Source: Pseudomonas fluorescens (GTDB lineage: Bacteria > Pseudomonadota > Gammaproteobacteria > Pseudomonadales > Pseudomonadaceae). From it: a stretch of DNA of 64,000 nucleotides. Under the pieces are notes generated by a model. It was not told the origin of the DNA. It searched no databases and was given only the letters and a program-made list of their open reading frames with translations. The position numbers and the translations under genes are program-made. Numbering within the stretch: position 1 is the stretch's first letter; every line of letters begins with the position of its first letter. Positions 44,881 through 54,007 of this stretch are shown piece after piece. The DNA is taken from contig NZ_CABVHQ010000024.1 in assembly GCF_902497895.1 (NCBI RefSeq), forward strand, positions 1 through 64,000, given 5' to 3'.

Positions 44881-46383
44881 TCAACTTCCAGCCGACTCTT
44901 CGCTGGTCAAGCCACCGCTATCGGGAGTGAGGCGTGGGCCCGCATAGCGCTCAAGATCCGTTAAGTCGATCGAGACCTGGTCCGCCGCGGACAACGGGCA
45001 CATGCGGTAAAGCTTGCTCAGCAAGCCAATGGACAGGCCGCTGACATCGACCATCCACTGCAAGACCTGCTCCGCCGCCGACCGTGTCTGCAGCGCTTTA
45101 TGCAACTCGGGCAGCGCTACCAGCATGCCCGGGTGATGACAGCGCAGGAAACGCTCAAGGCCGGCGCCGGCGTTGACAAAGGGGCTGAACAACAGGCAAA
45201 CCAGCTGTGTCTCATTCAGGCCCAGGGTTTGCTGGGCATAACTGCTCGCCAGTGCGCGACGCTCCTCGATCCGCTGCGGATTGCCATAGGCTGAAAGCAT
45301 CTGCTCTATAACCTTTTCCGGCAGGTTCTTCTTGCGCATCAAGAGTGCGGCCGATTGCAGGTACTGGCAAACCCCCTCCTCATAGCTGCGGCCGTCTACG
45401 AACTGGGTGCGCAAGCCGTGGGTGTGGGCCGACAACAGAGGGCTCACGTATTCGGTGTCGCTGACCTGCGAGGTCAATTGATCGAACTGGAATCCGAGGA
45501 ATTCGCTGAGCAACGGCCAGCGATCTTCCAGCTCCCCCCTCACCAGATCATGCAGACCAAGGTAGGCGACCTGTCGACGGGCCTGAAAATCCTCGTTGTG
45601 CGGCACCTCTTCCTGATCCTGAACCTGATCGTGGTCCTGGTCCGCACAGAGCTGGTAAAAATAGTCTTGCCCGTAAGAGGTCAGCACACTGAACAGATCT
45701 TCGAAATCCAGTGCCGGGGTGCCCTCGCTAGGTAAGCCGATGGTGCGTGCGGCGCTTGAGAAACCGGTCAAATAGCGTCTTTGCTCATGAGGTGAGTCAC
45801 TGCTGACCAACACATCGACGCCATCGCCCCAGCGAGCCATCCGGCCATAGAAGGCGCCCATGGATAAGTAACAGTCATTACGAAAGGTCGAGCGTTTCAC
45901 GCCCGGCGCAAGGTGGCAGCTAAGCAGCATGTTTCGCCGATTCAGCTCGCGACCTTCATCGCACAGGGGGGACAGATGACTGAACGGCAGCACATTTTCC
46001 CCCTCGAGCATCAATACCTCCACTCGCGGGTCGTCATAGACAAACAAACTGCTGTAGCTGCGATGAACATTGGCCATGGCCGTCTGGCTCATCCCCGCGT
46101 GACGCAAGGTGGCCACTCGCAGGTTGAAGGTGGCCGGAGCCCTGCCGGCAATGCTCAATTGGGCGGCGCGCACGAATCCCAGGGTATAGCTGCTGTCCCT
46201 GGTTCCCGGGTGGACCACCAGCACCCTGAATTGATTGATGCGCTCGATTCCCCCTGCCGCGACGATCAGCCGCTGGATAAAAAGCTGCAATGCAGTGCGC
46301 TCTGCCCGGGAGTAAAAACCCAGCAAGCGATGCAATACCTGTTGATAAACGTAGTTCATTGCTTGATCGTGAATATCGCTCAT
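44881..46383 (-). CDS. Protein of unknown function beside broken MocR gene
   Basis: 500 residues from the ATG at 46383. I recognise no family. No signal peptide or membrane helix is seen, so it is probably cytoplasmic. The C-terminal two-thirds is helix-rich (PEKVIEQMLSAYGNPQRIEE; VLQWMVDVSGLSIGLLSKLY), and there is an acidic run DQDHDQVQDQEE near residue 270. It is on the same strand and 94 bases upstream of the MocR-type gene, so the regulator may once have controlled it. Confidence 0.55.
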   Translation of the reverse strand: MSDIHDQAMNYVYQQVLHRLLGFYSRAERTALQLFIQRLIVAAGGIERINQFRVLVVHPGTRDSSYTLGFVRAAQLSIAGRAPATFNLRVATLRHAGMSQTAMANVHRSYSSLFVYDDPRVEVLMLEGENVLPFSHLSPLCDEGRELNRRNMLLSCHLAPGVKRSTFRNDCYLSMGAFYGRMARWGDGVDVLVSSDSPHEQRRYLTGFSSAARTIGLPSEGTPALDFEDLFSVLTSYGQDYFYQLCADQDHDQVQDQEEVPHNEDFQARRQVAYLGLHDLVRGELEDRWPLLSEFLGFQFDQLTSQVSDTEYVSPLLSAHTHGLRTQFVDGRSYEEGVCQYLQSAALLMRKKNLPEKVIEQMLSAYGNPQRIEERRALASSYAQQTLGLNETQLVCLLFSPFVNAGAGLERFLRCHHPGMLVALPELHKALQTRSAAEQVLQWMVDVSGLSIGLLSKLYRMCPLSAADQVSIDLTDLERYAGPRLTPDSGGLTSEESAGS

Positions 46384-47009
46384 TGTCGTTACACCTGAAA
46401 TATAGAAGTCAGTTTCAAACAGGCCATCTCCGGCCCTGCCTCGGCTGCTGTTCTGGAGAAAGCAAGAGTGCCCACTGGCGCAGGCATCAGTTACCAAATG
46501 TTAACATGCTGGCGAAGTGCCAAGCCTGTCAGAAAGTAGATGAATACTACCTAGGAGACTTCCTACAACTTCCTACAAACAATGAGTACATAAAATAAAG
46601 AAGCTGCACAGCAACAGCCCCATCGGGAACTAATCGTACAACGCTTAGTTCCCGGCATCGCCGCTCAAACCCTTGCACAGCAAGGGGCCCATGAAAAAAC
46701 CCGAGGCACGATACCAATAACCCATGAACTTCAAACATGACTCATTCCTTGAGATGAAAGTGATCATGCAATTATCAAGGCTTATATAATGATTGGAAGA
46801 TACAGATCCGTACAAAAAACCAGTTCAGTTAGCGGACAGCTTGAATATTCCGAGCTCTATACAATCCGGGTCATGGGGCAATAATGCCTGCTGTGGGCGC
46901 ATGAAGAGTCGAGCGAATACTGGGACTATAAGGATATTCAACCCGCCCTGGCGAATGGGGCGGGAGACTGACAGGAGGGGGACTAATGGGGACGGGGCAA
47001 TGCACTGCA
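46384..47009. other. Gene-free, relatively AT-rich stretch
   Basis: About 630 bases without a convincing gene. The base composition is visibly lower in GC than its surroundings (for example GCTTATATAATGATTGGAAG near 46781). A short direct repeat, CTTCCTACAA, occurs twice at 46559-46576. It includes GGGGACTAATGGGGACGGGG at 46978, a phrase often seen at transposase scars. Small frames here (up to 81 codons) lack family features. Confidence 0.4.
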
Positions 47010-47012
47010 GCA

Positions 47013-47047
47013 AAAACGCCAGAGTCTTTTGCAAGTGACTCTGGCGA
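47013..47047 (-). terminator. Terminator of the alcohol dehydrogenase gene
   Basis: On the minus strand, CGCCAGAGTC and GACTCTGGCG form a perfect ten-base stem with a ten-base loop, followed by TTTTTGC. It begins just after the stop at 47054. Confidence 0.9.
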
Positions 47048-47053
47048 AGGTTA

Positions 47054-48076
47054 TCAAGCCGGCTCGACCTGGAGCGCAACCCGTTCGCGACATGGGCATT
47101 CGTCCATGTAACGGTGGGCTTCGACAAACTCATTGAACGGGAAGACCCGGGTCTTGAGCGGCAGCAGCACGCGATCCGCGGTCATCTGATTGATGTCGCG
47201 CAACGCCCGTTGCAACGCCACCTGATCCTGAATGATGCCCAGCTCCGGCTTGCCGGTGAAGTTGCCGATGCAATGCACAAAGAACTGAATGTTCTTCTGG
47301 AACGCCGCACAGGCCGGGAACGGTGTCTGGTTGCCGCCTTGCAGGCCGTACAACACCAGGCTGCCGCGCGGCGCCAGAACATCGCCAAGCAGCGACATCT
47401 GCGGCCCGCCAAGGCCGTCGAAGACCACATCGACACCACGATTGTCGGTGTACTTGTTAATCTGCATCAGCAGATCCTGTTCTTCGGTAACGATCACCTT
47501 CTCGGCACCGAGGGACAGCAGATAGTCACGTTCCTCAGCCGTCTTGGTGGCAGCGATCACCCGCACGCCCAGGGCTTTACCCAACTGCACAAAGGACGGA
47601 CCGGCACAGTGGCTGGCATCGGTCACCAGGGCAAACTGACCCGGCTTGACCCGCGCCAGGTCGGCATAGGCAAAGTAGGCGATCAGCAGAGGCGTGTAGT
47701 GCACACTGGCTTCAATCGGGCTGAGGACGTCGGGATAACGGGTCAGCGCCGAGCGTGGCAGAACGATCTGCTCGCCGTAGACCGGGTAATCATTCGGGCT
47801 CTCAGCCGGGAAGCTGGCGACCTTGTCACCCACTTCCAGGTCATCCACGCCCTCGCCGACTGCCGTCACCACACCGGCCATTTCATGACCCAGTCCCGAA
47901 GGCAGGCGAGCATGGGACGATGCCAGGTTCTGACGCCAGAGCACGTCATACCAACTGATGCCTATCGCCTCGACACGCACCTGCACTTCGCCCGGCGCAG
48001 GCAGCGCCGGCGCATGCTCTTCGCATTTGAGCACCTCGGCTGGACCAAACTTGTGAAAACGGATCGTGCGGGACAT
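47054..48076 (-). CDS. MDR-family alcohol dehydrogenase / quinone oxidoreductase
   Basis: 340 residues from the ATG at 48076. The MDR fold is clear: GroES-like N-terminus (PAPGEVQVRVEAIGISWYDV), GLGHEMAGVVTAVGEGVDDL and a nucleotide-binding Rossmann domain around VKPGQFALVTDASHCAGPSF. The usual first zinc ligand Cys in the EAxGICxxD position is replaced (ISWYD), so catalytic zinc is doubtful and a quinone-oxidoreductase-like role is likely. It is divergent from a LysR regulator that probably controls it. Confidence 0.8.
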   Translation of the reverse strand: MSRTIRFHKFGPAEVLKCEEHAPALPAPGEVQVRVEAIGISWYDVLWRQNLASSHARLPSGLGHEMAGVVTAVGEGVDDLEVGDKVASFPAESPNDYPVYGEQIVLPRSALTRYPDVLSPIEASVHYTPLLIAYFAYADLARVKPGQFALVTDASHCAGPSFVQLGKALGVRVIAATKTAEERDYLLSLGAEKVIVTEEQDLLMQINKYTDNRGVDVVFDGLGGPQMSLLGDVLAPRGSLVLYGLQGGNQTPFPACAAFQKNIQFFVHCIGNFTGKPELGIIQDQVALQRALRDINQMTADRVLLPLKTRVFPFNEFVEAHRYMDECPCRERVALQVEPA

Positions 48077-48360
48077 CGCAAACCTCGTCAAAAAATAACC
48101 TTCTAATGCCATGAACTCTATCTGGGCTTTCTGACCAAGACCATCAGTGGCTATTAATAGTCGACATGCCTGTCATTGATTCCGCAACTCCTGCCACGAC
48201 GTCTAATGCCGTAGGAAACCGAACCAGCTTTGTAGGAAAACTGAATTACCCGGTGCAGAGTAGCAGCCTTTCCTCGTAAGATTCATGCCGGCCATTGTTA
48301 TCAAATGGCCGTTCTCGTCAAGTTTGCTGATTCACCTTGCTGATTTTGCCAGGACTCAAG

Positions 48361-49275
48361 ATGAACCGTAATGACCTGCGTCGTGTCGACCTGAACCTGT
48401 TGATCGTGTTCGAAACATTGATGCATGAACGCAGTGTGACCCGTGCTGCGGAGAAACTGTTCCTCGGCCAGCCGGCCATCAGCGCGGCCTTGTCACGCCT
48501 GCGCAGTCTATTCGACGACCCGCTGTTCGTGCGCACCGGGCGCAGCATGGAACCTTCCGCCCGGGCGGTGGAAATCTTCGCCCTGCTCTCGCCGGCGCTG
48601 GATTCGATCTCCACTGCGGTGAGCCGCGCCTCGGAGTTCGACCCGGCGACCAGCACCGCGGTGTTTCGAATCGGACTGTCGGACGACGTCGAGTTTGCCC
48701 TGCTGCCAATGCTGCTCAAACGCCTGCGCGCCGAATCGCCGGGCATTGTGCTGGTGGTGCGGCGGGTCAACTACATATTGATGCCGGGGATGCTGGCGTC
48801 TGGCGAAATCTCGATCGGCGTCAGCTACACCACCGATCTGCCAGCCAACGCCAAACGCAAGGTCCTGCGCCGCAGCCTGCCGAAACTGCTGCGCGCCGAC
48901 AGCATGCCCGGGGCCTTGAGCCTGGATGACTTCTGCGCCCGTCCCCATGCCCTGGTGTCGTTTGCCGGCGACCTCAGCGGGTTTATCGATGAGGAGCTGG
49001 AGAAACTCGGGCGCAAACGGCATGTGGTGCTCGCTGTCCCGCAGTTCAATGGTTTAAGCACGCTGCTGGCGGGTACCGACATCGTCGCCACCGTGCCCGA
49101 CTACACCGCCGAGGCGCTGACCGCCGCCGGAGGCGTTCGCGCCGAAGACCCGCCGCTGCCCACCCGCACTTTCGAATTGCACATGGCCTGGCGTGGTTCC
49201 CAGGACAATGATCCGGGCGAGCGCTGGTTGCGGTCGCGGATACAGATGTTCTTTGGGGATCCGGACAGCCTCTGA
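48361..49275 (+). CDS. LysR-family transcriptional regulator
   Basis: 304 residues from the ATG at 48361. The full HTH is present: DLNLLIVFETLMHERSVTRA, then AEKLFLGQPAISAALSRLR and the linker helix (LFDDPLFVRTGRSMEPSARA), of the NodD/SyrM-like subgroup. The effector domain follows. It is divergent from the alcohol dehydrogenase across 284 bases. It does not resemble CatR or BenM at the N-terminus, so it is not the obvious regulator of the ben-cat genes. Confidence 0.85.
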   Translation: MNRNDLRRVDLNLLIVFETLMHERSVTRAAEKLFLGQPAISAALSRLRSLFDDPLFVRTGRSMEPSARAVEIFALLSPALDSISTAVSRASEFDPATSTAVFRIGLSDDVEFALLPMLLKRLRAESPGIVLVVRRVNYILMPGMLASGEISIGVSYTTDLPANAKRKVLRRSLPKLLRADSMPGALSLDDFCARPHALVSFAGDLSGFIDEELEKLGRKRHVVLAVPQFNGLSTLLAGTDIVATVPDYTAEALTAAGGVRAEDPPLPTRTFELHMAWRGSQDNDPGERWLRSRIQMFFGDPDSL

Positions 49276-49386
49276 AAAGGGTTGCCAAATCGACCTCTCA
49301 GGCCCTGATTGGCTCCAGGGCGTTCTCAATCAGATCTTTTGTAGCGACTGCTACAGGGCGCTGCATCAATGTCAGGAGTTGAAACA

Positions 49387-50718
49387 ATGCGATCACTCAA
49401 ACCTCCAAAGTTGCTGGCCTGTCTGCTGCTGGGCCTCACCGGTGCCGCCCAGGCACAACCACCCGGCGCACTTGAGGAGCAGGCTTACAGCCGTGCTGCA
49501 GCCGTGGAGCAGAAGCTGATTGAATGGCGCCGCGATATTCACCAACATCCAGAACTGGGCGACCAGGAGACGCGCACCGCCAAGCTGGTGGCTGACCACC
49601 TGCGCAAGCTCGGCCTTGAGGTTCACACTGGCATTGCGCGCACCGGCGTGGTGGGCATTCTCGACGGTGGCAAGCCTGGGCCTACCGTGGCACTACGCGC
49701 CGACATGGACGCCCTGCCGGTCAAGGAACCGGAGGGCCTGCCATTCGCCTCCAAGGCCCGCGGCACCTATCAGGGCAAGGAAGTGGACGTTATGCACGCC
49801 TGCGGCCACGATGCTCACACCGCCATGCTGATGGCCACGGCCGAAGTGCTGGCGGGCATGCGCGAGAAGCTGCCTGGCAAGGTGATGTTCATCTTCCAGC
49901 CTGCGGAAGAGGGATCGAGCCAGGTCATGCCCGGCCAGAACAAGCTTTGGGGTGCGCAGCTGATGCTGCAAGAGGGGGTGTTCGACAAGCTTAAACCCGA
50001 TGCGGTCTTCGCTGTGCACGTCATGCCTGGACGATCAGGGGAGCTCAGCTGGCGCACTGGCGCGACCACTGCCAGCAGCGATGACCTGCAGATCACCGTC
50101 ACCGGCAAGCAGGGTCATGGCGGCATGCCCTGGAACACCGTCGACCCTGTAGTGACCGCAGCCCAAGTGCTCACCGGCCTGCAGACCGTGGTGAGCCGCC
50201 GGACCAATCTGACGCAGTCGCCAGCGGTGGTCACCGTCGGCATGATCCAGGGCGGCAGCGCCCCCAACATTATCCCGGAGCAAGTACAAATGGCCGGCAC
50301 CATTCGTACCTACGACGAGAAGGTCCGTGCGCAGGTCGCTCGCGACGTGAAACTCACCGCCGAGAAGATCGCCGAAAGCGCGGACGCCAAGGCTGAGGTT
50401 TCGGTGGTCCCGGCTTATGGCACTACGATGAACGACGAAAAGCTCGCGGGGCAAATGGCTCCCGTGTTTGCCCGGGCGGCCTCTGGCAAGGTTGCCACTA
50501 CCCCGCTGGTCGGTGCCTCCGAGGACTTCTCCTTTTTCGCCCAACAAGTGCCTGGGCTTTATTTCTTCCTTGGCGTAACTCCGGATGGCCAAGACCCGGC
50601 GACCGCCGCGCCTAACCATAATCCGCAATTCTTCGTGGATGAAAGCGCGCTAGTCGTCGGAGCACGGGCGCTGTCAGGGGTGACCATCCAGTTTCTGGAG
50701 ACAGGGAAAGAGGGATGA
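49387..50718 (+). CDS. M20-family amidohydrolase, probably exported
   Basis: 443 residues from the ATG at 49387, with CAGGAG eight bases upstream. A Sec signal peptide (1-23, ending GAAQA) suggests a periplasmic enzyme. M20D metal sites are visible: RRDIHQHPELGDQE, LRADMDALPV, VMHACGHDAHTAML and FIFQPAEEGSS. The lid domain follows (GKQGHGGMPWNTVDPV). Members hydrolyse N-acyl amino acids, hippurate or indole conjugates. Hippurate would give benzoate, fitting the ben-cat cluster next door, but this is speculation. Confidence 0.85.
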   Translation: MRSLKPPKLLACLLLGLTGAAQAQPPGALEEQAYSRAAAVEQKLIEWRRDIHQHPELGDQETRTAKLVADHLRKLGLEVHTGIARTGVVGILDGGKPGPTVALRADMDALPVKEPEGLPFASKARGTYQGKEVDVMHACGHDAHTAMLMATAEVLAGMREKLPGKVMFIFQPAEEGSSQVMPGQNKLWGAQLMLQEGVFDKLKPDAVFAVHVMPGRSGELSWRTGATTASSDDLQITVTGKQGHGGMPWNTVDPVVTAAQVLTGLQTVVSRRTNLTQSPAVVTVGMIQGGSAPNIIPEQVQMAGTIRTYDEKVRAQVARDVKLTAEKIAESADAKAEVSVVPAYGTTMNDEKLAGQMAPVFARAASGKVATTPLVGASEDFSFFAQQVPGLYFFLGVTPDGQDPATAAPNHNPQFFVDESALVVGARALSGVTIQFLETGKEG

Positions 50719-50855
50719 TAGTCCCGAGCGCTCAATAAATATCAGATGTCTCGACGGCGGGCGGGTCAGTTGCCTAACGGCATCGGCCCTGACTCGCCTC
50801 CCTTGCGTCACCTTCACGCCCACCGGGATGGGCTTTGCATTGTCACATCACACCC

Positions 50856-51149
50856 TCACTGCAGCTCGCTCAACACACGCTCCATTTCCTGCTCGCTGAG
50901 CGCGCGCAGCGTCGTTGTGCGCAGATTTCCTTGTGCCGCCACGGCCACAGCTGCCTTCATGACGGTCTCGTCATCGGGAGCGTCGATTATCAGCACAGCA
51001 TCGTACTGACCCATCGTCCAGAAAAACTCCCGGGCATTCACGCCAAGGCTTGCAAACAGCTCCTGTACCGCCCGGCCCCGCGTGACGGTGTCCTTCGCGT
51101 TGCGTGCCCCCTGATCGGTCCAATTCGCCAACAGCACGTACTTCGCCAT
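50856..51149 (-). CDS. GYD-domain small protein
   Basis: 97 residues with a good ribosome site (GGAGGATGAA before the ATG). It matches the GYD family, dimeric ferredoxin-like proteins: MAKYVLLANWTDQGARNAKD, FFWTMGQYDAVLIIDAPDDE and VMKAAVAVAAQGNLRTTTLR. The function of the family is unknown. It is the last gene on the ben-cat strand, about 110 bases after the BKACE gene, and may be part of that transcript. Confidence 0.8.
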   Translation of the reverse strand: MAKYVLLANWTDQGARNAKDTVTRGRAVQELFASLGVNAREFFWTMGQYDAVLIIDAPDDETVMKAAVAVAAQGNLRTTTLRALSEQEMERVLSELQ

Positions 51150-51262
51150 TTCATCCTCCTTACTCAGGTCGTCAGAAAGCCTGGCTGTTTACTGCAGCAA
51201 CTCACTATAGCAGCGGCTTTTCATGTGGTACCTCGGTTATCCAAACGTGATCGTGCGCGGCA

Positions 51263-52090
51263 TCATGCCGGCAATCCCAGTATCAACCGCGCCTCGGCGG
51301 GCGTGGCTGCCCGGGCGTCATGGCTGGCACATCGTTCAACAGCGATCCCTACCAGCTCTGCGTTGCTCTTGGCAAGCCGATCCTTGCTGATTCGAATATT
51401 GTCTTCCAGCCCTGTCCGAACCGCGTCGCCATTGCGTTTCAGCACCCAGTCGATCACATCGGTCTGGTACCGGCCGATGCCGGCCGCCGTCCATGTCGCC
51501 TTGGGCAGGACGCGCTTGAGTTCACCGAGCAGAATATCAAGCAAGTGTTCTTCCACCGGCATGGCATTTTTTATCCCCATCACGAACTGCACGTGCGGAT
51601 GATCGGTCAGCAAACCGCTGTCGACCAGGCGTTGGGTTCCATAGATATGCGACAGATCGAAAATTTCGATCTCTGGCACGACCCCATTCTCTTTCATGCG
51701 TGTTGCCAATTCCACGACCAGTGCTGGCGCATTCTCGTAGACCATAGTGGGAAAATTGACCGACCCTGTGGCTAGCGACGCCATGTCTGGCTTGAGTGAA
51801 AGCGGATTTGCGCGCGCGCTTTGATCGCGGCCCCGGCCACCCGTTGAAAACTGTACGATCATCCCCGGACAGTGTTTGCGCACGCCCTCCAGAACTTGCC
51901 CAAATAAAGCAGGTTCCGAAGACGAGCTTTCATCAGGGTTACGAACATGAAGATGGACCAGTGATGCGCCTGCTTCGAACGCTTTATGCGTCGATTCGAT
52001 CTGTTCGCTAGCGGTCACGGGAATGGCCGGATTATCCTTTTTACGTGGCACCGATCCGGTGATCGCCACGGCAATGACTACTGGCCTCAT
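51263..52090 (-). CDS. Beta-keto acid cleavage enzyme (BKACE, DUF849)
   Basis: 275 residues, the family length. The zinc ligands of 3-keto-5-aminohexanoate cleavage enzyme are present: His46 and His48 (LVHLHVRNPD) and Glu229 (RTGLEDNIRI), plus the N-terminal VAITGSVPRKKDNPAIPVT. The family joins a beta-keto acid with acetyl-CoA to yield acetoacetate and a new CoA ester. It lies 84 bases downstream of benD on the same strand. Its substrate may be 3-oxoadipate from this pathway (inference), which would give succinyl-CoA and acetoacetate. Confidence 0.85.
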   Translation of the reverse strand: MRPVVIAVAITGSVPRKKDNPAIPVTASEQIESTHKAFEAGASLVHLHVRNPDESSSSEPALFGQVLEGVRKHCPGMIVQFSTGGRGRDQSARANPLSLKPDMASLATGSVNFPTMVYENAPALVVELATRMKENGVVPEIEIFDLSHIYGTQRLVDSGLLTDHPHVQFVMGIKNAMPVEEHLLDILLGELKRVLPKATWTAAGIGRYQTDVIDWVLKRNGDAVRTGLEDNIRISKDRLAKSNAELVGIAVERCASHDARAATPAEARLILGLPA

Positions 52091-52174
52091 AAAAATCTCC
52101 TTTCAGTTCAGTTTGCGATCCAGCTGAATGAAGGGCGGCATTTGGCCGAACTGCGCTCGTCGCTAAAGGTGTCT

Positions 52175-52960
52175 TTAGCCGAGGTCGCCGCCGCCCACAG
52201 GCAGTACGGATCCGGTAATGTAGGACGACTCGTCGGATGCAAAAAACAGGATCGGTGCCACCTGCTCGTCTATCGAGCCGTAACGATGCATCAGGCTCGA
52301 CGCTGTGGTCTGGTCGACAATCGCCTGATACCAGACTTTTTCCTGCGGGGTCTGCTTGCTGGCGTTGCGCGCAATCTTGCGTGGCGGAGCATCGGTGCCA
52401 CCCGGCGCGGTGGCATTGATGCGGATGCCATTATTGGCGTGCTCCATCGCCAAGGACGCCGTCAGCGCATTCACGCCGCCCTTGGCCGCCGCGTACGGAA
52501 CGCGATGGATGCTGCGCGTGGCGACCGATGACACATTGACGATCACGCCCTTCTTTTTTTTGAGCATGAACGGGAGCACAGCGCGGCAGCACCACAGCGT
52601 GGGAAACAGCGAACGCCGGATTTCGGCCTCGATCTGCACCTCTTCGTAATGCTCAAAGGGCTTGGCCCAGATTGTGCCCCCAACGTTGTTGATCAGCACA
52701 TCGATCCGCTTGAACTTTTCCAGACACTCGGCCATTACAGCCTGTGCTCCCGCGAAGGTCTCGAGGTCAGCCTGGAAAGCGGCTGCCTTGCCGCCGCTTC
52801 CGGTTATTTCGGCCAACACCTCGTTGACGATGTCGGAGCGGTCTACCGCCAGCACAGTGCCACCCTCGGCCGCTACACGTAGCGCCACACCACGACCGAT
52901 GCCCTGTGCGGCGCCAGTGACGATCACGACCTTGTCGTGGAAGCGATTAGGGTGATTCAT
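52175..52960 (-). CDS. benD: Benzoate cis-diol dehydrogenase BenD
   Basis: 261 residues from the ATG at 52960, overlapping benC by four bases. A classical SDR: TGAAQGIG (15-22), NNVGG (91-95), catalytic Ser144-145, Tyr156 and Lys160 (YAAAK), and C-terminal YITGSVLPVGGGDLG. It oxidises 1,2-dihydroxycyclohexa-3,5-diene-1-carboxylate to catechol with release of CO2 and NADH. Identity comes from motif, length and position after benABC. Confidence 0.92.
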   Translation of the reverse strand: MNHPNRFHDKVVIVTGAAQGIGRGVALRVAAEGGTVLAVDRSDIVNEVLAEITGSGGKAAAFQADLETFAGAQAVMAECLEKFKRIDVLINNVGGTIWAKPFEHYEEVQIEAEIRRSLFPTLWCCRAVLPFMLKKKKGVIVNVSSVATRSIHRVPYAAAKGGVNALTASLAMEHANNGIRINATAPGGTDAPPRKIARNASKQTPQEKVWYQAIVDQTTASSLMHRYGSIDEQVAPILFFASDESSYITGSVLPVGGGDLG

Positions 52961-53973
52961 GCTGTGCGCGCCTCGTTGTCCGACGAGAACTTCTCGAACA
53001 GGAAGTTCTTCGGGGTAACGCCCACACCCGCGATCCACTTGCGCACGCCTTCGACCATGGGCGGCGGACCGCAGACATAGACGTCAACGCTGCCGTCGTG
53101 AAGGTCACCGGCCGACAGGTGATCGGTCACATAGCCGAGTTTTGGGTGTCCACTTTCGCGGTCGACCACGCAGGTGAAGAATTCGAAGTTCGGCATGATT
53201 GACTTGATCTCGGCCAGCGTGTCGAGCTCAACCAGGTCGTCGTTCGTGTTGACACCGTAGGCCAGCCGGATCGGTTGCGTGGTCGGGTTGTCCTTCAGCC
53301 ACAGCAGCATCGACAGGAACGGCGCGAGCCCCGTGCCACCGGCAAGCATCAGGATCGGGCGCACCGTCGGGCGCAGGTAGAAGCTGCCATAGGGGCCGGT
53401 GAACATCATGAAATCATCTGGCTGGGCCTTGTTGCGCATGTAAGTGCTCATCAGGCCGTCGGGAACGTCGCGGATCAAGAAGGACAATTGCGTCTGGTTC
53501 GGCGCCGAGCTGAACGAGTACGAGCGCGTCTCTTTGGTGCCCGGCACCTGCAGGTTCACGTATTGCCCAGGCAGAAACGCGAGCGGCCGCTCTGCCTGCA
53601 CCGAAAACGACACTGTCGTTGCGGAATCGCGCGCGATGTCCGTCAGTTTACCGCCGTGCGAGCCGACCACGGTCTTGCACGCTGCCGACGAAGCAGGAAT
53701 GCGCACGACACAGTCCGACGTCGGCTTCATCTGGCAGGTGAGCACGTAACCGCTGGCAGCTTCGTCGTCCGTCAGGGCGTCCTCGATATATTCGCCCATC
53801 GTGAAGTCGCCGCTCTCGCAATGGGATTTGCAGGTGCCGCAGGCGCCGTCGCGACAGTCAAGCGGGATATTGATCTTGGCCCGGTAGGCAGCGTCACAGA
53901 CCAGTTCGTCGGCGTTGCACGGAATGATCCGTGACACCCCGTCTTCAAATTGCAGCGCAATGTTGTAGTTCAT
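52957..53973 (-). CDS. benC: Benzoate 1,2-dioxygenase electron-transfer component BenC
   Basis: 338 residues. N-terminal plant-type 2Fe-2S domain: Cys40, Cys45, Cys48 (CRDGACGTC) and Cys80. The FAD domain has RSYSFSSAPN and the NAD domain has GGTGLAPFLSMLLW and VYVCGPPPMVEGV. It passes electrons from NADH to the BenAB oxygenase. It starts 34 bases after benB and overlaps benD. Confidence 0.93.
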   Translation of the reverse strand: MNYNIALQFEDGVSRIIPCNADELVCDAAYRAKINIPLDCRDGACGTCKSHCESGDFTMGEYIEDALTDDEAASGYVLTCQMKPTSDCVVRIPASSAACKTVVGSHGGKLTDIARDSATTVSFSVQAERPLAFLPGQYVNLQVPGTKETRSYSFSSAPNQTQLSFLIRDVPDGLMSTYMRNKAQPDDFMMFTGPYGSFYLRPTVRPILMLAGGTGLAPFLSMLLWLKDNPTTQPIRLAYGVNTNDDLVELDTLAEIKSIMPNFEFFTCVVDRESGHPKLGYVTDHLSAGDLHDGSVDVYVCGPPPMVEGVRKWIAGVGVTPKNFLFEKFSSDNEARTA

Positions 53974-54007
53974 GAGATCGCCTTTCTCGGCTGAAATCCG
54001 GTGACCG

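Noticed and set aside
46547..46738. 63-codon minus-strand frame in the AT-rich gap
   Set aside because: No ribosome site and no recognisable features; ends within unrelated sequence.
48361..49275. LysR gene considered as CatR/BenM for the ben-cat cluster
   Set aside because: Its N-terminus is NodD-like (RRVDLNLLIVFETLMHERS), it is divergent from a dehydrogenase, and it is about 2.5 kb from the cluster.
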